Assembly: GCA_963836605.1 (NCBI GenBank)
Contig: CAWIKB010000009.1
Location: 620,001-684,000 of the forward strand
Direction: 5' to 3'
Length of the DNA stretch: 64,000 nt
DNA from: Bog-473 sp963836605
Lineage (GTDB): Bacteria > Actinomycetota > Acidimicrobiia > Acidimicrobiales > RAAP-2
The notes below the pieces were generated by a model. That model worked only from the letters and a program-made list of their open reading frames with translations. It made no database searches and had not been told where the DNA came from. Both the position numbers and the translations under genes were made by a program. The stretch's first letter is position 1. Each line of letters begins with the position of its first letter. Below, piece after piece: positions 44,946 to 53,510 of the stretch.

Positions 44946-45012
44946 GCCGGTACCATCGGCCCGCCGACGGCGCCTCGTGCGGAATCCCCGTGTCGAGGTC
45001 GATGCGGCAACC

Positions 45013-46554
45013 ATGCGAACCGTGCAGATGAACCTCCTCTTCGACGATATCGAGGTCATTGAGTCAGCAGGGGACCCGGCCACAGTCGATATCGCTGGCA
45101 TCGCCCATGACAGCCGGCGGGTCGTGCCGGGGGACTTGTTCTGCTGCGTGCCCGGTTTGCTCTCCGACGGGCACACCTATGCGGCCGAGGCGGTCGAGCG
45201 CGGGGCGGTCGGGCTCCTCTGCGAGCACTTCATCCCCGAATTGCTGGAGCGTCCTGTGGTCCAGACGCGCATCGCGCCCGGCACGGTGCGTCCGGTGATG
45301 GCCCGCCTGGCTGCCGCGTTCTATGACCATCCGGCGCGCGAGCTGCTCATGCTGGGCGTGACCGGAACCAACGGGAAGACAACGGTCACCCAGATCCTCG
45401 GTGACCTGCTCGACGCCACCGGGCGACCGACGAACGTGATGGGAACCCTGTCCGGAGCGCGGACGACGCCCGAGGCCACCGAAGTGCAGCGTGTCCTGGC
45501 GGGCGTACGCGACCGTCAACGGGCCGATGGCCGGCGTCATGCCGTGGCCATGGAGGTATCGAGCCATGCCCTGGTCCAGGCTCGGGTCGAAGGGGTCCAC
45601 TTCGATGTGGCCGTCTTCACCAATTTGAGCCACGACCACCTCGACTACCACGGGAACATGGAACGGTACTTCGAGGCCAAGCGCCGGCTCTTCGATCCCG
45701 ACCATGCGCTGCGCGGCGTCGTCAACGCGGACGATCCCTGGGGGCGACGACTGATGAAGGAGTCGCGCATTCCGGTGGTTGCCGTGCACCAGCACGACGC
45801 CAGCGATATCGCATTGCTTCCGGGCCGCACGCGGTTCACCTGGCGCGGGCGTCGGGTGTCGACGCCGTTGACCGGGGCCGTCAACGTCACCAACACCCTC
45901 CTGGCCGCCGAGGCCGCCGTGGTACTGGGCCTCGAGGTGGCCGAGGTGGCGGACGCCCTGTCCCGGGTGTCCCCGGTGCCGGGGCGGCTGCAGATCGTGG
46001 CCGCGCCGGCCGGTTCCGACAGTGAGGCGTCACGTCCCCCGTTCACCGTCATGGTCGACTACGCCCACACCCCAGCCGGTCTCGAGGTGGTCCTCCATGA
46101 AGCTCGTGGGTTGCTTGGGACAGGCGGTCGAGTGCTGGTGGTGTTCGGGTGTGGCGGCAATCGGGACAGGGCCAAGCGGCCGAAGATGGGGAGAGCGGCC
46201 ACCAGCCTGAGTGACGTGGCCATCCTCACCTCGGACAACCCCCGCGATGAGGATCCGGCGGAGATCATCGAGGAGGTCCTGGACGGCGTGGGTCCCGGCA
46301 CCCGAGGGGCCTCCGCCCTCATTGTCGAGCCGGACCGCCGCGCCGCCATTCGCCGGGCTCTGGCCGACGCCCGGGCCGGAGATGCCGTGGTGATCGCCGG
46401 AAAAGGGCATGAGACCTACCAGGAGATCGCCGGCCGGCGGTTGCCCTTCAGTGACGTGGACGAAGCGCGCCAAGCCCTGTCGGCCCACTTCCCCTCGGCC
46501 CCGTCGTCGTGGTTGCCCCCTTCCCCCGGTGGCGCGAATGCTCGGGACCAGTAG
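45013..46554 (+). CDS. murE: UDP-N-acetylmuramoyl-tripeptide synthetase MurE
   Basis: A 513-residue Mur ligase that adds the third residue to UDP-MurNAc-dipeptide. Motifs: AHDSRRVVPGDLFCCVPG (N-terminal UDP-binding), GVTGTNGKTTVTQIL (ATP loop), MEVSSHALVQAR, DYAHTPAGLE, and TSDNPRDEDP with the DNPR signature for meso-diaminopimelate. So the peptidoglycan is probably A1gamma. ATG 45013 or 45028 is preferred over GTG 44977. It lies 67 bp after ftsI. The usual next gene, murF, is absent: mraY begins 3 bp after the stop. Confidence 0.95.
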   Translation: MRTVQMNLLFDDIEVIESAGDPATVDIAGIAHDSRRVVPGDLFCCVPGLLSDGHTYAAEAVERGAVGLLCEHFIPELLERPVVQTRIAPGTVRPVMARLAAAFYDHPARELLMLGVTGTNGKTTVTQILGDLLDATGRPTNVMGTLSGARTTPEATEVQRVLAGVRDRQRADGRRHAVAMEVSSHALVQARVEGVHFDVAVFTNLSHDHLDYHGNMERYFEAKRRLFDPDHALRGVVNADDPWGRRLMKESRIPVVAVHQHDASDIALLPGRTRFTWRGRRVSTPLTGAVNVTNTLLAAEAAVVLGLEVAEVADALSRVSPVPGRLQIVAAPAGSDSEASRPPFTVMVDYAHTPAGLEVVLHEARGLLGTGGRVLVVFGCGGNRDRAKRPKMGRAATSLSDVAILTSDNPRDEDPAEIIEEVLDGVGPGTRGASALIVEPDRRAAIRRALADARAGDAVVIAGKGHETYQEIAGRRLPFSDVDEARQALSAHFPSAPSSWLPPSPGGANARDQ

Positions 46555-46557
46555 GCC

Positions 46558-47598
46558 GTGCTCGGTCTGCTCGAGTCGGGCGGGGTCGCCCTCTGGGTGA
46601 CCATCCTGGCCACGCCCGTCCTCATCCGCTGGTTGCGAAGCCGCCGTATCGGCCAACACATCCGTGAGGACGGACCGGCGAGCCACAGCGTCAAGGCGGG
46701 CACACCCACCATGGGGGGGCTGGCCATCCTCTGTGGCGTCGTGCTCGGGTACGTCCTCGGTCATGCCGGCACCGAGATCCGGTTCTCCCGCACCGGGTAT
46801 CTGGCGCTCCTGGCTGTCGTGACCTTCGGGATCATCGGCTTCCTGGACGACTCGATCAAGGTCCGTCACAAGCGGAGCCTGGGCTTGAACAAACGGGCCA
46901 AGTCCCTGGCCCAGGTCGGGTGCGCGGTGCTGTTCGCCGAGCTGGCCCTGCACTGGGCCCACACCTCGACCGCGCTCTCCTTCACCCGCTACGACGTGCC
47001 GGGAGCCAACCTGGGCCAGGTCGGGTGGGTGATCTTTGCCGTGCTCGTGATGGTGGGGACCTCCAACGCCGTGAACCTCACCGACGGGCTCGACGGACTC
47101 GCCGCGGGGTCGTCGACCTTCTGCTTCGCCGTGCTGGCCATCATGGGGTACTGGATCTTCCGGCATGTGGCCATCTACCACGTGCTCCCGGCCTCGGCGA
47201 TCGACCTCGCCCTGGTGGCCGTGGCCCTGGCCGGCGCCTGCATCGGCTTTCTCTGGTGGAACGCGGCCCCGGCCAAAATCATCATGGGCGACACCGGATC
47301 GCTGGCGATCGGATCGGGGTTGGCGGCTCTGTGCCTGTTGTTGAATCTCGACCTGCTGTTGCTCATCATCGGTGGGCTATTCGTGATGGAGACGCTCTCG
47401 GTCATTGCGCAAGTGGTGAGCTTCCGGTTCTTCCACCGTCGGATTTTTCGCATGGCGCCGATCCACCATCACTTCGAACTGCTCGGATGGCCCGAAACCA
47501 CCGTGATCGTCCGCTTCTGGGTGCTCGGTGGTCTGTTCGTGGCCCTCGGCCTCGGCATTTTCTATGGCGACTACCTGACCGTGGCGAAGTTCACATGA
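46558..47598 (+). CDS. mraY: Phospho-N-acetylmuramoyl-pentapeptide-transferase MraY
   Basis: A 346-residue ten-helix enzyme forming lipid I. Conserved stretches are SHSVKAGTPTMGG, GFLDDSIKVRHKRSLGLNKR (DD active-site pair), TSNAVNLTDGLDGLAAGSS, and MAPIHHHFELLGWPETTVIV with the HHH loop. Start GTG 46558, 3 bp after murE. The neighbouring murD position is empty; ftsW follows 97 bp on. Confidence 0.96.
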   Translation: MLGLLESGGVALWVTILATPVLIRWLRSRRIGQHIREDGPASHSVKAGTPTMGGLAILCGVVLGYVLGHAGTEIRFSRTGYLALLAVVTFGIIGFLDDSIKVRHKRSLGLNKRAKSLAQVGCAVLFAELALHWAHTSTALSFTRYDVPGANLGQVGWVIFAVLVMVGTSNAVNLTDGLDGLAAGSSTFCFAVLAIMGYWIFRHVAIYHVLPASAIDLALVAVALAGACIGFLWWNAAPAKIIMGDTGSLAIGSGLAALCLLLNLDLLLLIIGGLFVMETLSVIAQVVSFRFFHRRIFRMAPIHHHFELLGWPETTVIVRFWVLGGLFVALGLGIFYGDYLTVAKFT

Positions 47599-47695
47599 GC
47601 ACCCTCCACCACTTCGGACGTGGCGCGAGGGAGGCTATGGAGATGTGTCGGATGCGGGATCGGGTCACCTGCTGCCTGCGCTCGGAAGGGCAGTC

Positions 47696-48943
47696 GTGAC
47701 GTCCACCACGACCACCTCCGCGCCGCGCCGAGGCCGAGCGGCGCGAGTGACGTCGACGGCCAGCCGGCCGAGGTCGCCCCGTACGCGCGCCCGGCTGCGG
47801 GGCCTTCTCGAGCAGGTGCCGACCGCGACCGTCCTTCTGGTCACGGTGTCGTTGCTCTGCGTGATCGGCCTGGTGATGGTGGGCTCGGCCTCCTCGGTGA
47901 TCTCGATCTCGCTCTACGGCACCCCCTGGGGCATCTTGGTCCGCGAGGGGATCTGGATGGTCGTGGGCGTGATCGTCCTCCTGTTGACCATCCGCCTGGA
48001 CTACCGCAAGCTGCGCCGACTCAGCCCTCTTCTGCTCCTGCTCACTTTCGCCCTCCTGTTCGCCGTCCTGGTCCCGGGCGTCGGGCTCCACGCCGACGGC
48101 TCGAGCCGCTGGATCGGCGCGGGCCAGCTCCGGGTGCAGCCGTCGGAGCTGATGAAGTTGGCGCTGACGTTGTTCGCGGCGGACTTCATCGCCCGGAGGC
48201 TGGACAAGGGCTCACCCGATCGCCGCATCATGGGCCCGGTTCTCATGGTGTCCCTCTCGGCCATGCTGTTGATTCTCATGCAGCCGGACATGGGGACGGC
48301 CATGGTTCTGGGCAGCATCACCTTGACCATGCTCTTTGTCTCGGGCGTGCGCCTGGGTCCCGTGCTCAAGCTGCTGGGCTTCGTCATCGGGGCAGCCGTG
48401 ATCGTGGCCATCGCCTCGCCGTACCGACGGGAACGATTGCTCTCATTCCTCGATCCGTCGGCGCACAGCAACGGGTCGGGGTACCAGGTCGTGCAGTCGT
48501 TGATCGGCCTGGGTTCCGGCCATCTCTTCGGCTCCGGCCTCGGAAGCGGCCAACAGAAGTGGGGCTTCCTCCCCAATGCGCACACCGACTTCATCTTCTC
48601 GGTCATCGGGGAGGAGCTCGGATTGCTCGGGGCGGCCGCCGTGCTACTCCTCCTCGGGGTCTTCGTGTGGTTCGGGATCCGGGCCGCCACCCGGTCGCCC
48701 GATCGCTTCGGCGGCCTCCTGGCCGTCGGTATGGTGGCCTGGGTGGCCAGCGAGGCGCTGATCAATGTCGGCGCGGTGATCGGTGTGCTCCCGGTGACGG
48801 GCATCCCGCTGCCCTTCATCTCTTTCGGGGGATCGTCGCTGGTCATCACCATGGCGGCGGCGGGCATCCTCATCAACATCGCCCGCCAGGAGAAGCTCGC
48901 CACCGCCCACGGCACCATCCAGTTGCCGCGAACGCGGCAGTGA
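47696..48943 (+). CDS. ftsW: Septal peptidoglycan glycosyltransferase FtsW
   Basis: A 415-residue SEDS protein with ten membrane helices. DGSSRWIGAGQLRVQPSELM, QPDMGTAMVL, SLIGLGSGHLFGSGLGSGQQ, LPNAHTDFIFSVIGEELG and the FtsW/RodA signature GIPLPFISFGGSSLV are present. GTG 47696 with GGAAGGG 5 nt upstream is chosen; an upstream in-frame ATG (47645) would add a basic leader. It would polymerise lipid II with FtsI as partner. Confidence 0.95.
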   Translation: MTSTTTTSAPRRGRAARVTSTASRPRSPRTRARLRGLLEQVPTATVLLVTVSLLCVIGLVMVGSASSVISISLYGTPWGILVREGIWMVVGVIVLLLTIRLDYRKLRRLSPLLLLLTFALLFAVLVPGVGLHADGSSRWIGAGQLRVQPSELMKLALTLFAADFIARRLDKGSPDRRIMGPVLMVSLSAMLLILMQPDMGTAMVLGSITLTMLFVSGVRLGPVLKLLGFVIGAAVIVAIASPYRRERLLSFLDPSAHSNGSGYQVVQSLIGLGSGHLFGSGLGSGQQKWGFLPNAHTDFIFSVIGEELGLLGAAAVLLLLGVFVWFGIRAATRSPDRFGGLLAVGMVAWVASEALINVGAVIGVLPVTGIPLPFISFGGSSLVITMAAAGILINIARQEKLATAHGTIQLPRTRQ

Positions 48944-48979
48944 ACGCGGGACGCCCCGCTCGGCGTCGTCTCGCGGTCG

Positions 48980-50113
48980 GTGAGCGATCGACGTCACGCC
49001 GTCATCGCCGGCGGTGGGACCGGTGGTCACGTGGTCCCCTCCCTGCAGATCGCGCGAGCCCTGGTGGCGCGTGGCTACGACGCCAGGTCGATTGAGCTCA
49101 TCGGATCGCGCCACGGCCAGGAGGCCCTGGTCTGGCCGCCGCTCGAATTCCCCTTCACCCTCCTGCCTGGACGGGGACTGCAACGGAGCGCGCGACCCGG
49201 AGCGCTCTGGGCCAATACGGGCGCGGTGCTGGGCCTAATCTGGGCCACGCTCTGGTCCGTCGCCTCGTTCGTGGCCCATCGGCCCCGGGTGGTGGTCGTC
49301 GTCGGGGGGTACGCCGGGTTCCCCGCCGGATTCGCTGCCGCGCTGACCCGGGTGCCACTGGTCCTGGTGAACACCGATGCCGTGCCCGGCGCCGTCAACG
49401 CAGTCCTTTCCCGCTTCGCTGCCGCCTGTGCGGTGGCCTTTCCCGGCACCGGACTGCCGCGAGCCGAGGTGACGGGCACGCCGGTCCTCCCCGAAATCGG
49501 GTCGTTGGATCGTTCCGAGGCCGCGCGGGAGGCGGCACGGGCCACACTGGGTCTTCATGGACAACGGCAAACCCTGGCCGCCTTTGGCGGTTCCCTCGGC
49601 GCACGACGCATCAATCGCGCCGTGGCCGACCTGGCTGACCGCTGGAGCCGGCGGGGCGCAACGTCGATCTACCACGTGGCCGGGCGCCGTGACTTCGAGC
49701 AGTTCGCCCTGCCGGAATCCCCCGATGGCGGGAACGAGGGCGCGCTCGACTATCGGGTGGTGTCCTTCGAGGAACGGATGCCCGACCTCTACCGGGCGGC
49801 CGACGTCTGTGTGTGCCGCGCCGGAGCCATGACGGTGGCTGAGCTCCTGGTGGCGGGCATGCCCGCCATTCTGGTGCCGCTTCCCGGTGCGCCCCGTGAC
49901 CATCAAACCCGCAACGCGGAGGCACTGGTGGCGGCCGGGGCGGCCGTGCTGATCCCCGATGGAGAGCTCAATGGCGCGCGCCTCGCCGTCGAGCTCGATG
50001 CCCTGCTGGCCGACCCCGAGCGCCTGGGCGCCATGAGCACGGCGGCGCGGCAGCTCGGCCACCCCGACGCCGCGGCCAGGGTGGCGGCACTCGTCCAGGC
50101 TCATGCCCGATAG
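48980..50113 (+). CDS. murG: UDP-GlcNAc:undecaprenyl-PP-MurNAc-pentapeptide transferase MurG
   Basis: A 377-residue GT-B glycosyltransferase making lipid II at the inner membrane face. N-terminal HAVIAGGGTGGHVVPSLQIA is the first G-loop, with GGYAGFPAGFAAAL and, in the C-terminal domain, AFGGSLGARRINRAV and CRAGAMTVAELLVAGMPAIL. GTG 48980 is the start. Its last 11 nt overlap murC. Confidence 0.95.
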   Translation: MSDRRHAVIAGGGTGGHVVPSLQIARALVARGYDARSIELIGSRHGQEALVWPPLEFPFTLLPGRGLQRSARPGALWANTGAVLGLIWATLWSVASFVAHRPRVVVVVGGYAGFPAGFAAALTRVPLVLVNTDAVPGAVNAVLSRFAAACAVAFPGTGLPRAEVTGTPVLPEIGSLDRSEAAREAARATLGLHGQRQTLAAFGGSLGARRINRAVADLADRWSRRGATSIYHVAGRRDFEQFALPESPDGGNEGALDYRVVSFEERMPDLYRAADVCVCRAGAMTVAELLVAGMPAILVPLPGAPRDHQTRNAEALVAAGAAVLIPDGELNGARLAVELDALLADPERLGAMSTAARQLGHPDAAARVAALVQAHAR

Positions 50114-51557
50114 ACCCGATATGCCCGACACGTCCGACGAGCCCGACACGTCCGACCGACCCGATCCGGGGGCACGGCCGGCGGCCGCCGTGGTGGACCT
50201 CGGGCAGCCGCGGCGGATCCACATCGTGGGCATCGGCGGCGCCGGGATGAGCGCCATCGCCCTGGTGCTCCGGGCCATGGGGCACGACGTCTCGGGATCG
50301 GACCTGAAGGACTCGCCCGTGGCCACCCGTCTGCGCGCCCACGGGATCAGGGTGGCCGCCGGGCACGCCGCCGAGAACGTCGGCCCCGTCGATGCCGTCA
50401 CCTACTCACCTGCGGTGCCCTTGACCAACCCGGAAATCGTCGTGGCCGAAGAACGCGGCGCGCTGGTCGTTCCGCGTTCGGGCATGCTGGCGGCGATCTG
50501 CGCCACCCGCAAGTGCCTGGCCGTTGCGGGCACCCACGGCAAGACCACCACGGCCTCCATGTTGTCGCTCATTCTGGTCGAGGCGGGGATGCGCCCCTCC
50601 TTCGTCATCGGCGCCGACGTGAACGAGATCGGCACCAACGCCGTATGGGATACGGGAGCGTGGTTGGTGGTCGAGGCCGACGAGAGCTTCGGGACCTTTC
50701 AAGCTCTGCGCCCCGACCTGGCCGTGCTGACCAATGTCGAGGCCGACCACCTGGACCACTACGGGACGTTCGAAGGCCTCCGCGCCGCATTCGGGGACTT
50801 CGTCGGCGTGGCGGGGGACGGCTCGGTGGTATCGGCCGATGACGCCGAGGCCGCCCGGATCGGCCGACGGCACGGGGCGGTCAGCGTCGGCACCAGCGAG
50901 GGCGCCACCTACACCATGCGCGATGTCGTCCAGAAGAGAAGCTCGATCGCCTTCACTCTGGCGGGACCGAACGGGGTGCTCGGGCCCCTGACGATCGGGG
51001 TGCCGGGGCTGCACAATGCCCGCAATGCCGCGCTGGCGGCGGTGGCCGCCCTCCATGCCGGTGCCACCTTCGCCGCCGCGGCGGCGGCGCTGGCGCGTTT
51101 CGCCGGCGTCACCCGACGATTTGAATTTCGCGGAGAGGCCAACGGCGTGACGTTCGTCGATGACTACGCCCATCTGCCCACCGAGGTCCGGGCCGCCCTG
51201 GCCACGGCCCGGGCCGGCGGGTGGTCCCGGGTGGTCACCGTTTTCCAGCCGCACCGCTTCACGCGCACGGCGGCGCTGGCCCCGCAGTTCGGCTCGGCCT
51301 TTCTCGATGCCGACGCCCTGGTCGTGACCGACGTCTACAGCGCGGGCGAGGCCCCCGTGCCGGGCGTCTCGGGCCGCTTGATCGTCGACGCCGTCGAGGC
51401 GCAGGATCGACGCCTCTCGGTTGCCTATGCGCCCGGGTGGGAGGAGTTGCGCCGGATCGTCGGCGCCATGCTGCGGCCGGGCGATCTGTGCCTGACGCTG
51501 GGTGCGGGAGACCTGACGAGGTTGCCCGACGAATTGATGGACTCGCCCCAGTGGTGA
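50103..51557 (+). CDS. murC: UDP-N-acetylmuramate-L-alanine ligase MurC
   Basis: A 484-residue Mur ligase. After an unusual Asp/Pro/Ser-rich leader (MPDRPDMPDTSDEPDTSDRP) comes IHIVGIGGAGMSAIALVLRA, AVAGTHGKTTTASML (ATP loop), EADESFGTF, and VFQPHRFTRT. The leader, rich in DTSDxPD-type short repeats, is not conserved in MurC and partly lies in the murG overlap. If translation starts later the protein would be of usual size. Stop overlaps murB. Confidence 0.95.
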   Translation: MPDRPDMPDTSDEPDTSDRPDPGARPAAAVVDLGQPRRIHIVGIGGAGMSAIALVLRAMGHDVSGSDLKDSPVATRLRAHGIRVAAGHAAENVGPVDAVTYSPAVPLTNPEIVVAEERGALVVPRSGMLAAICATRKCLAVAGTHGKTTTASMLSLILVEAGMRPSFVIGADVNEIGTNAVWDTGAWLVVEADESFGTFQALRPDLAVLTNVEADHLDHYGTFEGLRAAFGDFVGVAGDGSVVSADDAEAARIGRRHGAVSVGTSEGATYTMRDVVQKRSSIAFTLAGPNGVLGPLTIGVPGLHNARNAALAAVAALHAGATFAAAAAALARFAGVTRRFEFRGEANGVTFVDDYAHLPTEVRAALATARAGGWSRVVTVFQPHRFTRTAALAPQFGSAFLDADALVVTDVYSAGEAPVPGVSGRLIVDAVEAQDRRLSVAYAPGWEELRRIVGAMLRPGDLCLTLGAGDLTRLPDELMDSPQW

Positions 51558-52528
51558 CGCCGAGCGCGCGCTACGACGAGCTGGCGGCGGCGCTGGGCGG
51601 GCGTGCCGTGAGGGAGCAGTCCCTGGCCGCCATGACGACGTACGGTGTCGGCGGGCGGGCCGCCCTCTTCGTCGAGGTGCACGATGCCGATGATCTGCGC
51701 GCGGTCCGGGCTGCCCTCACTTCCGGTGGCTTCCCGGTGGTCGTGGTGGGCCGCGGCTCCAACCTGCTGGTGTCCGACGCCGGCTTTGACGGAGTGGCCG
51801 TCCGACTGGGGAGCGGGTTCGGCTCCGTGCAGCTCCCCGCCCCCGGCTCGACGGGGGAGGGGCCCCTCGTGGTGCGCGCCGGTGGGGCCGCGTCGCTGCC
51901 CTCGATGGCCCGCCAGGTCGCCCGGGCCGGATGGTCCGGCCTGGCCTGGGCCGTGGGGGTGCCGGGTTCGGTGGGCGGCGCCGTGCGCATGAACGCGGGT
52001 GGCCACGGTTCCGACATGGCCGCCTGCCTGCACCGCTACACGTGGATCGATCTCCTGGGCGAAGGCGGGGGCACCGACGACCCGGCCCGCCTGCGCTACG
52101 GCTACCGCTCGTCGTCGGTCGGGGCATCCGAATTGGTGCTCGAAGCGCAATTGCTCGTGACGCCAGGGGAGCCAGAAGTCGAACAGGCGGAGGTGACCTC
52201 GATCGTGCGGTGGCGCCGGGCCCATCAGCCGGGGGGATCCAACGCCGGCTCGGTGTTCACCAACCCACCCGGGGATGCGGCCGGAAGACTGATCGAGGAG
52301 GCCGGGCTGAAGGGCCACCGGTTGGGCTCGGCCCATGTCTCGGAGAAGCATGCGAACTTCATCCAGGCCGACAAAGGCGGGAAGGCCGACGACGTGCGGG
52401 CGCTCATGGACCACGTGCGGGCCGTGGTGCTGGACCGCTGTGGCGTGGCCCTCGCCACCGAGGTCCGCCTCCTGGGCTTCGCCGACGACGAGAATGGTGC
52501 GGTGCGACGTGCGGGGCAGATGGGGTGA
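51554..52528 (+). CDS. murB: UDP-N-acetylenolpyruvoylglucosamine reductase MurB
   Basis: A 324-residue FAD enzyme of type I MurB: TTYGVGGRAALFVEV at the N-terminus, VVGRGSNLLVSDAGFDG, GVPGSVGGAVRMNAGGHG (FAD pyrophosphate and catalytic region with Arg), SVFTNPPGDAAGRLIEEAGL with Ser/Glu catalysis, and ANFIQADKGGKADDV. The GTG at 51554 overlaps the murC stop. It ends overlapping the ftsQ start. Present here although murD and murF are not. Confidence 0.95.
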   Translation: MTPSARYDELAAALGGRAVREQSLAAMTTYGVGGRAALFVEVHDADDLRAVRAALTSGGFPVVVVGRGSNLLVSDAGFDGVAVRLGSGFGSVQLPAPGSTGEGPLVVRAGGAASLPSMARQVARAGWSGLAWAVGVPGSVGGAVRMNAGGHGSDMAACLHRYTWIDLLGEGGGTDDPARLRYGYRSSSVGASELVLEAQLLVTPGEPEVEQAEVTSIVRWRRAHQPGGSNAGSVFTNPPGDAAGRLIEEAGLKGHRLGSAHVSEKHANFIQADKGGKADDVRALMDHVRAVVLDRCGVALATEVRLLGFADDENGAVRRAGQMG

Positions 52529-53328
52529 CGACCACCACGCCGTCGCGCCCGCGTCCCGCCGCGGCCACGCGCACCGGTATCGATCCGCGCATCTCGGCCC
52601 GGCGCCGGGACGTCATCCGCCAGCGGGGCCGCCGCCGCCGCCGGTGGCTGATCGCGCTGGCCGTCGTCGCCGTCCTCGTGCTCGGGGGCTGGCTCCTGCT
52701 CCATTCGCCGCTGTTCTCGGCTCGCACCGTCACGGTGCAGGGAGCCACGCACGAGACGCCGGCACAGGTCATCGCGGCGGCGGGGTTGGCCTCCCACCCC
52801 CCGCTCCTCGACGTCAACGCCGGTGGGGTCAGCCGCGCCGTCGAGCGGCTGCCCTGGGTTCGAACCGCCACCGTGAACGTGGCGTGGCCGGACAAGGTGC
52901 ACATCGTCGTCACCGAGCAGGCGCCCAAGGTCGAGATGAAGACGGCCGATGGGAAGTGGGCCCTCCTGACCGCAAACGGACGGGTGCTGGCCCTGCAGCC
53001 GGCCCAGGGTCCGGGGCTCATCGTCCTGACCGGGCCTCAGCCGGCGGGAGCGGCGGGGACCACGCTCGGTTCTGGGGACCGCGTCGGCCTCGAGGTGGCA
53101 ACCACCTTGCCGCCGTCCTTCAAAGGGCAGGTCACAGCGGTTGTGGTCGAGCCCGGCGGGTGGGTGCAACTCACCATGACCACGCCCATACTGGTGAACA
53201 TCGGTACCGCAAGTGAGCTTCCCACCAAGTACGAAGACGTCACTTCCGTCCTGGCTGGGGCTACCCTGCATGCCGGAGATGTCATCGACGTCAGTGTCCC
53301 TGACGCGGTCACGGTGACGGGAGGGTGA
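52525..53328 (+). CDS. ftsQ: Cell-division protein FtsQ (DivIB)
   Basis: A 267-residue bitopic protein: basic cytoplasmic tail (RRRDVIRQRGRRRRRW), a membrane helix (LIALAVVAVLVLGGWLLL), then the POTRA domain starting FSARTVTVQGATHETPAQVI and an FtsQ beta domain (LPWVRTATVNVAWPDKVHIV). GTG 52525 overlaps the murB stop (GTGA). It would connect FtsB/FtsL with other divisome proteins. The C-terminus ends VPDAVTVTGG without a long tail. Confidence 0.92.
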   Translation: MTTTTPSRPRPAAATRTGIDPRISARRRDVIRQRGRRRRRWLIALAVVAVLVLGGWLLLHSPLFSARTVTVQGATHETPAQVIAAAGLASHPPLLDVNAGGVSRAVERLPWVRTATVNVAWPDKVHIVVTEQAPKVEMKTADGKWALLTANGRVLALQPAQGPGLIVLTGPQPAGAAGTTLGSGDRVGLEVATTLPPSFKGQVTAVVVEPGGWVQLTMTTPILVNIGTASELPTKYEDVTSVLAGATLHAGDVIDVSVPDAVTVTGG

Positions 53329-53338
53329 TGGAGGATGC

Positions 53339-53367
53339 TTGACCTGCACCAACGCCCCTCGTATGGT
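53339..53367 (+). promoter_or_regulatory. Promoter of ftsZ
   Basis: TTGACC (53339-53344) and TATGGT (53362-53367) are 17 bp apart, upstream of ftsZ by ~145 bp and just after the ftsQ stop. Downstream, CAACCT occurs at 53383 and 53395, and the inverted AGGTT at 53408, a possible operator. Confidence 0.6.
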
Positions 53368-53510
53368 GGAACCACGATCCCGCAACCTAAACGTCAACCT
53401 TCCCAACAGGTTCAGAAATTGTGGATTCGAGACGGGAGACAGAACGTGGCGTCCAGCGGAGAGACGAAGAGAGCGATCGGTCGGCGATCGTCCCGAATAC
53501 GAGGGAGTTC

